From: Skeletonema tropicum
Taxonomy: Eukaryota; Bacillariophyta; Thalassiosirophyceae; Thalassiosirales; Thalassiosiraceae
DNA: 64,000 bases
NCBI GenBank assembly: GCA_037178625.1
Contig: CM074145.1
Location: 744,001-808,000 of the forward strand
Direction of reading: 5' to 3'
Below the pieces are notes generated by a model. It made no database searches and was not told the DNA's origin. It saw only the letters and a program-made list of their open reading frames with translations. Of this stretch, positions 12,201-23,371 are shown piece by piece. The stretch's first letter is position 1. The number at the start of each line of letters is the position of its first letter. A program made the translations under genes and the position numbers.

Positions 12201-12435
12201 GAGCATCATCCTCAATCTCACTAAACAAGTTATCAAATCCAGATACAACCGTCACATCAATTTTCACCCGGCCATTCTTGTACTCCTCAAACGGAGGTGC
12301 CATTAATTCGAGGACATCTGCCTCTTTGAAGTCGATGGTGAGAACTTTGATGACTGCTTCTGGTTGTTCTGGTGTGTCGCATGAGAGAGCGGGGCAATCA
12401 CATGAAGTGGGGTTAGCAGTGGAGTTGGTCGTCAT
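9203..12435 (-). CDS. Class C (GABA-B-like) GPCR with solute-binding ectodomain
   Basis: Exons on the minus strand: 12435-12174, 12044-11937, 11824-11169, 11064-10318, 10225-9768, 9690-9203, with GTAAGT/GTGAGT donors and introns of 77-129 nt. The first ~440 residues resemble an ABC-type extracellular solute-binding protein (PFDGDLLHLFYNKEIL; AAFGGWSGAVNGN; later an FLTFSAS segment). A seven-helix 7tm_3-type domain follows (WVGYALGFVIISMGLLFSG; ASIPWLVSLGFSLVFS; SKLWRINRVF; FVILLSWTIVDP), then a Ser/Gln-rich cytoplasmic tail. This matches diatom GABA-B-like receptors, presumed plasma-membrane sensors; the ligand is unknown. Splicing is well supported, but one extra base at about 10185 (GCGAATG where GCGATG is expected) shifts the frame inside the 7TM domain. 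No signal peptide is visible at the proposed start, so an upstream exon may be missing. Confidence 0.82.
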
Positions 12436-12516
12436 GATCGATAGATGATATCGGTTGTGGTTATGATGATGCGTCAGGTAATAGTATTACTTATAGCAGG
12501 CAGAAGGTAGGCAGCA

Positions 12517-12667
12517 GCACCAACCTGACATTTGTGTGAACGGTGATCTTTTAAACAGAGTATGTCTAATAAACAGGGTACAAAGTTTAGTAGTCAAACA
12601 AATACATTTGAAAACATACCCTAGTTTTGAAGAATACCTTGTGTACACGTCAATGTCGGGTTGGTGC
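12517..12667. repeat. Small inverted-repeat (MITE-like) element
   Basis: The 151-bp segment starts with GCACCAACCTGACATT and ends with the reverse complement of GCACCAACCCGACATT. It lies just upstream of the GPCR start and has no coding content. A target duplication is not evident. Confidence 0.55.
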
Positions 12668-12845
12668 AGGAGCAACACGCAATATTATTCTTTCTTCAGC
12701 TACCAGCTACTCAGCTACTCCTAATAGTTGAGTGAGGCGCCAAAATTAATACTAATTCCAACGTAGGATTGGTGCATTGGGAGGATTTAGGAGTCCTACT
12801 AGCCTCTAGAGATTTTAGATATCTCTAACCTCCTCTTTCTTTCGC

Positions 12846-13705
12846 TATTTACTATTTCTATGCTGACTTGACCACCGTCATTGACTCCGGCTGTGCCTGT
12901 GCATCATCTTGATCTGTCACAGCCACTTCTTCAGCACGTCTTATCTTGAGAATAATTATTGATGTAATATCAATGTTGTGTTTCTCCAACACAAGATCTT
13001 TGACTTTGTCCAACAAAACGTCGCGGCGATGAATGAGCTCGCTTTCCTCGCCTGCAAATGCGACTTGTTTCACATGCTTGGTTTCCACTTCGCTGCCTGG
13101 CCTCGGAACGCGATTCATTGCAGCAAGTTCACCTTCCTGCTGTGATTGCGGAGATGCATGTGAGTGTGAGGCGTGACTTCCCTGAGCCTGAGCCTGAGAC
13201 CACTTCGATCTTAGTTGAAAACCTCGACACAACCGAAGACCGATCACTTCCCTTGCTCTTCCATCTAAGTATTTTTGGCACAAATATTAGCAACAGAATC
13301 GTCGAGCAGACAATGAAGATGATTCCACACCACACAAAAAAGTATGCTACGAAGGGAAGAGAAAAAGTGAGTCTTTCCAGAAGTGAGACGAGAGGGAAGA
13401 ATGTCACGCCGCGGTCTACTTACCAATCATTGTAGACTATCACGAGGAGAGGAACACCAACGATAAATATCTGAAACATCGACAAGGTGGCCAGCCCAAT
13501 ATATTTGCTCTCGGCGAGCTCATCTTCAATAGATCTAGCCTGATAAGCTTGCACATTTACGATGACCAACGCAACAAAATTGAGTATAGCTAACGTTGCA
13601 ATAAAGCCTTTCCATTGATTTCCTTGTGGCATGCAACGACCGTAAGATGTCAATTCATCAGTGTAAACTCGTTCGAAGACCATGGGATCTACAATTGTCC
13701 AAGAC
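12846..13705 (-). pseudogene. Truncated duplicate of the GPCR 3' end
   Basis: This segment matches 9191-10054 in the same orientation almost base for base. It covers the cytoplasmic tail exon, the last intron and the final transmembrane helices (FERVYTDELTSYGRCM). Identity stops sharply at 13705/13706, and the 5' three quarters of the gene are absent. Small deletions relative to the parent occur in the tail (GACTTCGTC lost) and beside the donor site. It cannot make a receptor and is most likely a partial tandem duplication. Confidence 0.9.
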
Positions 13706-14422
13706 TTATGCAGAGACCCTCTGAAGAGGACTCCCATTTATGACAGAAGATCCTATGTAGGGTGAGACATTGTGCGTGCGGCGGGGAACAAGCTTCTTAC
13801 TCCTAACGCTGTGAGTCACGAATATACGGGACTAGAGCCGCTCCGAGGACGGATATAACTCTAGCCTTCTGAAGAAGCTTGGATACTGTGCCAAATACCA
13901 CATACCCTATTGCTCCTTAGTGTTCTTGATATCAACTAAGTTGTGATGCTTCGTTGTTTCTCTCGGCTGATGCTGGACCTTCTTGGATGCTATCAAAGTA
14001 CATAATGCTTATTGTTATTGCGGCTGCTGATCCGTCCTGGCTGGGCATGCACGGGATGTGATCAGTGTGTCAGATGTCTTGTTCTAGTTCTAAGCCTCCT
14101 CGAGATTATGATTGATTGTCATGCCAGTCGAACGATTGTCATGCCAGTCGATTGTGGAGAAGTGATTCCTTGACGTTTCAAATCGTTTTCTGAAGGGTAT
14201 CTATTGTAGAGGCATCCACGCTTTAGACAGGGAAATGAACAACAACAACAACAATACGCGTTCGCCTCCTACAGAGGGGAACGATGAGAAAAATAAAAGT
14301 GTGAACCGACACAAGTGTGAACCGACACAAGTGTGAACCATTTCATCAGGGGTTGGCCTCTTGATCCTGCCATAATTTTATCAACAGATCAAACGAAATC
14401 ACAAAAATCATGAAGCTTCAGC
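13706..14422. other. Non-coding stretch with short tandem repeats
   Basis: No supported gene. A 20-bp direct duplication (GATTGTCATGCCAGTCGA core) lies at about 14114-14153. A 16-bp unit (AGTGTGAACCGACACA) is repeated 2.6 times at 14298-14339. A short AAC repeat lies near 14238. It may contain an old LTR or other element, but I cannot define ends. Confidence 0.5.
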
Positions 14423-14842
14423 TTATTTTCTCCGCCGCCTTCGCTCTTGCTCTTCAGTCGACTGGGAGCTACTTCTTTGTGAAGTAGATCTGCCACCTGT
14501 ACTGTACAATAAATATGAAATTTGGTCATCATCAAGTGATGATGTTGTTATCGGGCCATTGTTGCTCTCATAAAGTGCTTGAATGGCAGCCAGTCCTGCT
14601 GAGCCGTTTGCCTTACAAACCGTTCTTCCGAATATTTGTGTGTAGTAGGTGCTTGGGTCTGGGCTTATGTAGGATCCCCCGTAGTGATAGTTTCGTTGCT
14701 TCGATTTCCAAATTGAATCAGCTCGTTCTAGGATGTTTGATGGGGTTCTGGTGAATGCTTGGTGAGCCATGTTGGATGCGTTGGCGTTGGACATGTCGAT
14801 GTTGTGGAGTGTTTTGTAGTCGCCATTTGGAGGTGTGCCTTA
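14423..14842 (-). CDS. 3' exon of an unrecognised gene (fragment)
   Basis: The open frame continues upstream of ATG 14794 to a possible acceptor (TTATAAG) at about 14842. It encodes GTPPNGDYKTLHNIDMSN and then PSTYYTQIFGRTVCKANGSA, with a Ser/Arg-rich end. The block TYYTQIFGRTVCKANGSAGL recurs in altered form at 42715-42980, which shows it is a real protein family. No upstream exon could be joined with confidence, so it may be a remnant. Function unknown. Confidence 0.45.
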
Positions 14843-17417
14843 TAAGAAGTAATTAATTGTAGGCCCGAAGAGTCCTAGTGGGCTGATGGCAAAAGGTGTA
14901 GTTTAGTAGTTGCATGTTGTCTGACAATAGCTCTCTGATGATTTGTTCTCCAGTAAGTATTATTTGTGATGAGCTGTCGGTACAAGATGTATTTGAACCT
15001 CTGCCTCTTTGAAACTTGCTCTTCTCTGCCGAAAGGAGTGACGCACGATATTGTTTGATTTAGCGCTACTTCCACCTCGGATGGAGGCAACGTCAACGTT
15101 TTCAGGCTGTGGGGTGCAAGTCAGAAGATCACGGGGGGTGTAAGTCAGGTCACATACGGTCACGAAAAGTGCAAGTCAGACCTACGGAGGAATAGTACAT
15201 CGGCGATTGTCTCCACGCAATATTTGTCACCAAGAGCGTGATATGACAGATCACGGCACATCGTAAACACTGTCACATGTGACGGTCGCAAAGACAATGA
15301 TAGCACATCGGCAACTTGCTTTATATCGGACGCTACACTGCTATCCACTGCAAGTCAAAACACATGTATATTCATAACAGCATGCTGAATCTGTCTCTGA
15401 AGTGGTGTGGTTGGATTCGCAGTCTGGAAGCGTGAGGAGCACGGAGCGCACATCATGTGATGATGATCAACGAAATATTGATCGTCGCTCGACATCAATG
15501 AGAACATACACGACTAACGACGTTGCCGTCTCTAATCACTGGGAAAAGGCACAAGCAATGAAGCATATTCATTGTATTCATCAATGGATGCGTCGAGACT
15601 GTTGTGTCTTGTGCATCCAGCACACTCGATGGTACAGAAGCGGGCACATCTCATAGCAAAATGCATCCACACGCAACAAGCAGCATCTTCTATGAACACC
15701 AACACCAACAATATATGAGAATAGTATATTTATGCTATTTGGAGTCTTGGTGGCGACGGGGAAGGTTCAAGAGTGTACTATAAATCGATGCATCATATTT
15801 GAGCGACGAAGACAAAGCAATACCAATACACATATACTATTCAACTCTTGACGGGCAGCAGTGTATAATTCATCGAAGATTAACAGCAAACAGAGTTTCC
15901 ATTCGCGGCAATAGATTAGAGGATGATCAAGCCAATTGCAGGCGATGCTGATAGAAATGTAACAAAGTTCAAGCCTTATTACAATAGCTTGAGTCCCTAT
16001 TGGAATGCGAAATACTAGCATACTCCTCTCGCATCGACTCTTGCTTTGGATATCAAATCTAATCGTAGACTTTAGTTGAATTAGTTGATACTTCAGTCAC
16101 CTATTTGAGAAGAATGGTGACGATTCATTGCATTCTGTGATAGAATTGTTGCAGATGAGCTGCGAACACGGACTTTCCTCCTCTTTTTCTCTCCTCTTTT
16201 TCTCTCCTCTTTCTCGCCCCCAACTCAGGCGAAGCCCCAGCCTGAGAAAAATGCCGGGATGGAGAAGGACAAGTGTCAGAGTTGCATGTTGTGATCACAG
16301 TGCGGTGGCGAGTGGCGGCATTTTTTTCAGGCTGTGGGCTTCAACAAATTTGGGGGCGAAAAAGGGGAGAAAAAAAGAGGAGAAAACTCGCCGGCACAAA
16401 CATTCATGGCGGAGACGTCGACGCTCCGGAGAGGGCACTTATCATCGAAGTCATTACAGTGCACTGGTGAGTCCTTTGGCATTATCAATACCACACAAGC
16501 GCCAAGTCAGGTTGGTGACGATTCCGATGTAGATGATGAGGAGCTCGACAGAATGGCGGCAGCCGCTGCGGATGATCTCTCCGATGCATGATGGACTTGA
16601 TGCTGGACTTGATGCTGCCATTGATATGCCTCCTTCTTCGAGTTGGTAGTCGAAACTCGCTGGAAGAAATCGTTCGACAGAGAGAATGCATTCAAACGAC
16701 GAGTGGGAATACTCTAAAGACAATGTCGGTCGATAACTACTCTGGAATAAGATTGACTGACTTCGCTACAAGCTGGAACAACTGGGTCGATACTCTTGGG
16801 CATTCCAAGCCAACAGTGACTCACAAGTGCCAGTCATCTTCAGGAGGCCTATAAAACTATGAAGAGCAGGGTGGTAGAGGTAGCCACTCTTCGTCCTCAC
16901 ACCAAGGCTATCCACAGTGCTCGTGCAAGAATAACTGGTACAATGTTCATTGCAGTTATATTTGATAACGTAGCAGATGTGTAGCAGTAACCGCTCTACT
17001 GAGCGCATAGACGCATTCTAAACAATATTTGATTGATAAACTGCTATGGAGTAGCATTTGTGCACTATGTGAAGTGAGGTGGTGAAAATTGTGCAAAATC
17101 ACAAGCATCGTAACTATGTAATAATAAGACAGCGACCGTTGCAGTTACCAGCCTATGGGGTGCAACAATGAAATCTGCATGATATTTTGGTATCACGGGT
17201 AATCTAGATTACTATTTGACTCACCATCAGTGGCGTTTTATGCGTCGTGAAGTTGATGTAATATTGCATCGTTGCGCCGACATCGAGTTGCAGCGGCAGC
17301 AAGTTTCGCAAGGGGGCAAGCCCCATGCCCTCCAGCAAAAGATCTGGGATGTCAGGTTCAGGATGGGTGTCAACATGTGTGATGGAACGGATCTTGAATT
17401 TTAACAAATCCCACATA

Positions 17418-17506
17418 GACGAGAGTTGCATTGCGTGATAATAGCGTGACGAGAGTTGCATCTTCTACGTGACGAGAGTTGCATCCCCAACGTGACGAGA
17501 GTTGCA
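17418..17506. repeat. Four copies of GACGAGAGTTGCA
   Basis: The 13-mer recurs at 17418, 17448, 17471 and 17494 (spacing 30, 23 and 23), three of them preceded by CGT. It lies upstream of the gene at 17692 and could be clustered binding sites or a decayed minisatellite. Confidence 0.7.
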
Positions 17507-17538
17507 GCCCACAGCCTGAGAACGTTGCCCGAGTGCGA

Positions 17539-17590
17539 GTGATTTTTCTTCTTTGGTGAGGTCTTAGGTTGTTTGGTACGCACGCTTATT
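17539..17590 (+). promoter_or_regulatory. Second copy of the 8.4-kb 5' block
   Basis: It shares GTGATTTTTCTTCTTTGG, GGTCTTAGGTTG and TTGGTACGCACGCTT with 8421-8474. It ends about 100 bases before the ATG at 17692. Confidence 0.45.
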
Positions 17591-17691
17591 AAATATACAT
17601 ATTATTGTCAAATCAAAAATTGCAGAAAGATCCAAAAGATCTTCTTCACTCTTCTCACACGCACCGTCCATTTTTTTATGCCGTTATCACC

Positions 17692-19074
17692 ATGACGCCA
17701 TCATTGGTAACCTTACTCATAGCAGTGCTCTGCCCCACCCTAAATCATGCACTGGCTCATCCCGTGCCCTCTTCTCAAATTGGAAGACAAATCGGCACTT
17801 CTTTGATGCCCAACAATTTGCCTCTCCTCCGAAGCTCCAAAGTTGCTGGACGGAACCTCCAAATGCGTGGCGGTGGCGATGTCGATAGTGACAATGATGA
17901 GTATGAATACGATGTATCTTCGTCGGATGAAGAAGAATTATCAGAAAGTGATGAAGAAGAAGATCTTATTACTGTCCACGATACAGAGCCCTCTGATGAC
18001 GAAGATGAAGAAGAAAAAAACAAACAACTTGAATTGATGTACAAACAAGCCGAATTATCCCAACAATCACGTAATTTTGCCATTGCAACTGCACTCTGGG
18101 CATCCCTATTCTTCGACTCTATATTAAACAAGGTCAAACGAATTGATTTATTTCCTGCTGCGGGGGAGGTGGGAGTGATCATAACATCTGCAACAGCGTT
18201 GGCATCTGGATTTGCCCTTTCGTCAAGTGTGGCATTCTTATTGTGGAGAGATTTTGAGATTCGGTCAGAGACTTTGGGTAGTGAGGAGGAAAGTAAAGAG
18301 GGTGATTGGTTCTTGTCACTTTCGTCAAATCTTAATGACAACGATGGTGTGGAATCGTCAGAGGAATTTGCAGCAGAGACACGACAACGACTACTCATCC
18401 ACCTTTCTCTGTTTGGGATACTCAATCTTGGAGCTCACGCTGGACTATTATTGACGGACCAAGCTCCATTTCTTGGTATGAGTGCTGCAATTATTAATGT
18501 ACATAATACACTGGCATGTCTAAGTGCATTGGTGAAAGAAACGAGTGTTTCGAAATTGATTACACAAGCGGTATCGTGGCCAATTAGTTTATTCAAGAGT
18601 GGCAGTGGAGAAGAAGGTGCAGCCAAGGAGAAAGAGGGGGTGATTTCATATTTATTTCGTATATCTGTAGTCGCTGCATGGCTGAGGTGTATTCCAGTTT
18701 GTAAATCGTTATTTGCGCTAGCGAAGGGAGCTACAGCATTAGATGCAATCAACATTGTCGACAAAGCAAGGGAACTTTCTCTCACTGTCGCATATCTTGC
18801 TCGACTTACATTGTTTGCAGGAGTAGCCAAGACTCTCCATGCTGCATCTGCTAGTAGCGATGATAGTATACGCAATCATCCTTTCTTTTCGACGCTGAGT
18901 GGTATGTTATCCATGATTTGTCTCGGGGTAGGGGGGACGATGCTGTATTCCTCGTTGATACTGAATGTTGCATCGAGTAAGGCGTTGTTAGGGGATGCAC
19001 TGCTTGTGGTGCTTGCATTTGTGGCAGGATACAACTCTGTTAGTTCCTTTATCGCTAGCAAAAGCACTGCCTAA
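17692..19074 (+). CDS. Multi-pass membrane protein, unknown function
   Basis: ATG at 17692 (context CACCATGA) is chosen over the upstream non-ATG opening because it begins a signal peptide (MTPSLVTLLIAVLCPTL). The 460-residue protein then has a QMRGGGD segment, a strongly acidic Ser/Glu/Asp region (residues ~65-115), and several hydrophobic helices (FAIATALWASLFF; SGFALSSSVAFLLW; LLIHLSLFGILNLGAHAGLL; MLSMICLGVGGTMLYSSLIL; LLVVLAFVAGYNSV). Single exon. No known domain recognised. The leader suggests entry into the secretory or plastid route. Confidence 0.85.
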   Translation: MTPSLVTLLIAVLCPTLNHALAHPVPSSQIGRQIGTSLMPNNLPLLRSSKVAGRNLQMRGGGDVDSDNDEYEYDVSSSDEEELSESDEEEDLITVHDTEPSDDEDEEEKNKQLELMYKQAELSQQSRNFAIATALWASLFFDSILNKVKRIDLFPAAGEVGVIITSATALASGFALSSSVAFLLWRDFEIRSETLGSEEESKEGDWFLSLSSNLNDNDGVESSEEFAAETRQRLLIHLSLFGILNLGAHAGLLLTDQAPFLGMSAAIINVHNTLACLSALVKETSVSKLITQAVSWPISLFKSGSGEEGAAKEKEGVISYLFRISVVAAWLRCIPVCKSLFALAKGATALDAINIVDKARELSLTVAYLARLTLFAGVAKTLHAASASSDDSIRNHPFFSTLSGMLSMICLGVGGTMLYSSLILNVASSKALLGDALLVVLAFVAGYNSVSSFIASKSTA

Positions 19075-19337
19075 GATTAATCTTCCCTCTTAGTAAAAGT
19101 AGTACTATCGTACCATATGGTACTTCTATTTATGATTTACTTTTGTCGAGCGAGTGTCACTTTCAGTCGTGACTGGAGGTCTCCTCGTCGAACAAAACGA
19201 AATATTCTAGCGAGGAAAGGCTCATTCGTCTTCCCACATAACGTAACCACCGACACTCTATCAAGCAACAACAAAGATGGTCCAGAATTATGCACATGCC
19301 GCTGCTATCTTAAGTCAGATGTACACTTGGGGTATCA

Positions 19338-20024
19338 ATGCAAATATTGTCGACGGAAGGCCCAAGGAGAGGCAGAGCGGCCGGCGGACCAACTGCTTCA
19401 GATCGCTACGAAGGGGAAACAAAGAATGGCCAAGCACACGGCATTGGGTTAATGATTATGGTGAACGGCGATGTGCACGAGGGCGGGTATTTCGAAGGAA
19501 AGGCCCATGGCAAGGGCGTCTACACTTACGCAAGTGGAAACGTGTACACTGGTGAGTTCGCTGAGGGCAAGCGGAATGGACTAGGATTGTACGAGTGGAT
19601 AGGGGGCAGCAAACACTTTGGTGGTTATAAGGATGATGAAGCGTATGGCCAGGGATTGCTCGTGACGCCTAGCGGCTCCATTTACATAGGACAGTGGAGA
19701 GATGGGAAGTTGGATGGTGATGGTGAAGCAACGCACGCCAACGGCGATAAAGGTCTGTATAGGAACGGAAAAAGAGACGGAGTGGGCATAATGAAATGGA
19801 ATAATGGGAGTTTTTATGACGGTGATTGGAAAGAGGGGAAGTTTGATGGAGAGGGGACGATGGTCTGGCATGATGGGAGTGTGTACAAAGGCAGATGGAA
19901 AGAGGGGAAGCAACACGGTGACGGAGTTTACACTTTCGCCAATGGCACAACGCAGAGAGGAGAATGGAAGGATGGAACTCTTAAGGAGAGTTGGATGACT
20001 CGATGGAGATTGTCGAAGCTCTGA
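19338..20024 (+). CDS. MORN-repeat protein
   Basis: A 228-codon frame with about seven MORN repeats (G-x-G-x-Y/F...Y-x-G-x-W pattern), for example HGKGVYTYASGNVYTGEF and DGEGTMVWHDGSVYKGRW. MORN repeats commonly mediate membrane or protein contacts. Both ends look shifted. Upstream, ATG at 19277 opens MVQNYAHAAAILSQMYTWG in another frame that would lead into the repeats. Downstream, the -1 frame continues after about 19985 with EIVEALTATDIVAQNVKA to a stop at 20093. The real protein may thus span 19277-20093, with two one-base breaks. Confidence 0.82.
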   Translation: MQILSTEGPRRGRAAGGPTASDRYEGETKNGQAHGIGLMIMVNGDVHEGGYFEGKAHGKGVYTYASGNVYTGEFAEGKRNGLGLYEWIGGSKHFGGYKDDEAYGQGLLVTPSGSIYIGQWRDGKLDGDGEATHANGDKGLYRNGKRDGVGIMKWNNGSFYDGDWKEGKFDGEGTMVWHDGSVYKGRWKEGKQHGDGVYTFANGTTQRGEWKDGTLKESWMTRWRLSKL

Positions 20025-20265
20025 CTGCTACAGATATTGTGGCACAAAATGTTAAGGCAGCTGAGGCAAATGGCGAAGTCATTGAAATTTTGTGAACGCT
20101 CACGTCGTTTGTCATTTCTCTCGCAAACTCCTCGACGAAAGAAGAAAGTGTATCTCTCTGCTTCATAGTAATAAATTGCTTATATATGAATTTTTCTACG
20201 CATCAATTATTTCCATGGGTCTCTCAAAGACTCATAGAATTACTTTGAAGCCCAAAAGAACATTT

Positions 20266-23259
20266 CTAACGACGGCGGGAAGCCTGACTATTCGCTACTC
20301 CCCATCCACCAGTCCCACCAGTCTGAGGCTGATCAAAATCATCTGAGTCGCTATCGTTGTAGAGGTTTACACGTCCTGCTCTACCGCGGCCTGCAGGTTT
20401 GGACGCTGTCTTTGCCTTGGACTTCGTAGCACCTCTGCCTCTGGGCTTTTCAACTGGCGTCTCCTCGACAACAAAATCATCATCGTCCATGATTTCATCG
20501 TCGTCATCATCATAGTTGTACTTGGGTTTCTTCGCTGTGGAGCGGGCACGGGAAGCGGTAGCCCGCCCTTTTGACTTTGTGGCAGGAGGTTCGTCAATAA
20601 AATCATCGTCGTCGTCATCATCGTCATAGTTGTACTTTGGCTTCTTGGCCGTAGCGCGGGCACGAGAAGTCTTGGCCCGCGCGGGTGCCTTTGACGATTG
20701 CGTCCCCATGAACTGAATCTCATCGTCGCTGTCAGAATAATCCTGACGTTTCTTCTTCCTGGAAGTTGCAGCTTTGGCCGGTGCACGCTTCTTGGTGGGT
20801 TTAGGGATGTCTTCCTCACTGAAATCATCATCCGACAAATCAGCCTTCTTCCGAGATTTGGCAGGTTTCTTGGCAGTTGTAGTTCTAGACTTCTTGGGAG
20901 GAGGAATGTCATCAGAGTCGTCGCTCAATGAGTCGTGATCATCACTTCGTTTCTTTGCGCTAGCTTCAGCATCTCCTGCAGACTTCTTCTTTTTCTTGGT
21001 GGTAGATTGCGTTTCCCTTTCATCTAAATACGCTGCATTCTTCGCTTGAGTTCTATTCGCACACATTTCTCTAATCAGGTTAGGATTCAATTCGGAAGTT
21101 TCTTCCTCCTCTCCATTTTGACGTTTTTTGATCAACTTTCTATTCTCCTTTAGGATCTTTTCAGCGGCATCATCGATTGCCCTGCGCTCTTCCTTGTCAA
21201 CAAACGCATTCAGTGCTGTATAATAGTGTGATTCAAAATGGTGTGTGAGATAAAATCCCAAACGACATGCAAGCTGCAAACAAGGCACAATACTTACCTT
21301 CTCCCATCGTCTTTTCATCCAAGAGCTCCAACTTTTTGTCACTCTTATCAAGGTTGTCAGTGATCAAATCTTCAATGTTGATCTCATCCAAATCATCGGG
21401 CTCCGTGGGGAGATTGAGACTACTCTTCTTGGAGGCTCCCTTCTTTGCAGTCTCGGCTGAGCGACGTTTGTGAAAGAGGAGAATATCCGAAGGATTGGCC
21501 TGTTGAAGGAAAGGAATGTTAAGTGCACAGTAGCGGCCACGTCATAACTCATGTAAACAAGAAAACAAAACTCACCACCTCTCCAACAAATCGAGATCCA
21601 AAGCGCTGATTGTTCAGAGTAGTAAACCCTGAGTGTTCAACCTTGAGACGGACCAATACCTGTTCTGGATTTTTGATGGTATATTTCCTCTGACGTTTGT
21701 CAGGATCAAACTCATCTTCCAATGCCATGCTCGCTTGAGCTGCCGCCTCGGCATCTTGCCGGAGCTGTTCTGCTTCATCACGTGCTTTTTGAATCTATCT
21801 CAATCAAGTTATTGTTAGAAAGGCACCTCGTTCATGAAAAGCACAACAAATATTAAAACACAAATCACAACGCAAAAGCACTCACCAACGCTTCAACCTC
21901 CCCAGCCAACACATCCCCCATCCTCTCCTCCACTTTGGGATCCTCCACATCCAAAACACCCCCATGACTCCTCGCAATATCTCCCAAATTCACTTCCCCC
22001 ACCGCAAAAGCCCTCACACTCGACAACGGGACAGGCAACAAACGAAACTGCTGCCCCCGAATATCCAAAATACCCACCTGCTTCCTCCGAGCCTCTCCGG
22101 CAGTCAAACTAGTTGCCACACTCGATCCAGGCTGCGTGACACGGAATGTCCCCACAAGTGACTCGGCAGGTTCAATATTACATTCATGTTCATGACCCCA
22201 AACTACTAAATCCATCCATTCTGGAATCATCGATTCATGAACACAATTCTTGGACCCACGTCCCAAATCACGATTTTGATGAAGTGTGAATATATTGAAC
22301 CAATCTCTCGACTCTTCATCGTCCTCCTCCTCCTCATCATCCTCTCCTCTATTATTCCGATCACCACTCATATCCTGCTCAGGTCTCAAAAATCTCACCT
22401 TCTTCCCCTGCCACATCCGATTCAACCTCTCATCCCTCATACTTCCCATCCCATACAATGCCACCTTGGTCCCACCCTTTTGCAACAATATGGGTGATAC
22501 CTGCACATTATCTACGGCGTCTTGCCGTCCAAAGTAGTTGAGGAGGTTGGAAACGGAGAGGAGATCGATTGCGGAGAGGAGTTCGGAGGATCCGTCGCGG
22601 GTGGGGTCGTCGTGATTTCCGTGGATGGTGAATATTGGTAGGTCGACCTGAGATAGATGGAGAGAGATGCGATTTGAATGATATATATTGTTAGGGCATA
22701 AAGTGTTGATACAAAAGCACACATCCAATTACTCTACAATCTAACCAATACAACAATATAATGATGTACAATACCACAACAATATCAAGCGATATTCCAA
22801 AACGTACCGAATAAAACTCATCCTCATAATTGGCACGTCCACTAACCACACTCCTCAAACACTCCTTCTGATCACTCACAATCTGCACATTCACCGCCTC
22901 CCCCCCCATACAATACCGTCTCAAAATCTCCATGGTGGTATGCAATGTCCTCCGACTGGGTTTGTTATCATGGAATAAATCCCCGCTGAGTAGGACAAGG
23001 TCCACGCGGTGAAGACGTGCGAGGGAGAGGACCTCCTCGAGGGCGGCGAAGGAGTCATTGCCCCGGATGGGATCCTTTTCGAGGTAGCCTAGGTGGTTGT
23101 CGGTGGAGAGGAGGATGCGGAGGGTGTTTTGATCGGGATGGTTGTCATTGTTGTTGTTGGGAGATTCATTAGCATTCTCGTCAGCGGAGGTGGTGGTGGT
23201 GGTGTTTTGTGGTTCATCATCTTCTTCGTCATCATCATTGTCTGTATCTGGTTGACGTG

Positions 23260-23292
<33 letters not shown>

Positions 23293-23371
23293 CGGGCTCC
23301 GAGTCAGAGGATTCTTCGGCGGCGGGAGCAGCGGCTGCGGCTCTACCTCTGGCTCTTCGTCGTGGTGGCAT
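20266..23371 (-). CDS. MRE11: MRE11 double-strand-break repair nuclease
   Basis: Five exons: 23371-22808, 22647-21886, 21794-21576, 21499-21298, 21215-20266; all junctions are GT-AG and in phase, giving 898 residues. MRE11 is the Mn-dependent nuclease of the MRE11-RAD50 complex in the nucleus, which processes DNA ends. Phosphoesterase motifs are intact: STDNHLGY, LSGDLFHDN, TIHGNHDD, FTLHQNRD and VVWGHEHE. The Mre11 DNA-binding/capping region follows (exons 2-4). The C-terminus is long, acidic/basic and repetitive (SRARxTAKKPKYNYDDDD twice, FVVEETPVEKPRGRGATKSK), ending with GGWGVANSQASRRR. The N-terminus before the nuclease domain is unusually extended, with a run of ten Gln. Confidence 0.95.

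Larger units (their letters stand above)
14843..17691. other. Gene-poor region
   Basis: Only short, compositionally unremarkable ORFs occur. A pyrimidine tract lies at 16178-16220 (repeated CTCCTCTTTTTCT). A possible degraded coding stretch around 16470-16590 (DDSDVDDEELDRMAAAAADD) cannot be assigned. The right end holds the short repeats and shared 5' block listed separately. Confidence 0.5.

Noticed and set aside
23259..23300. Gln-coding repeat in MRE11 exon 1 as an insertion
   Set aside because: A simple trinucleotide expansion within a disordered N-terminus; the frame is intact.
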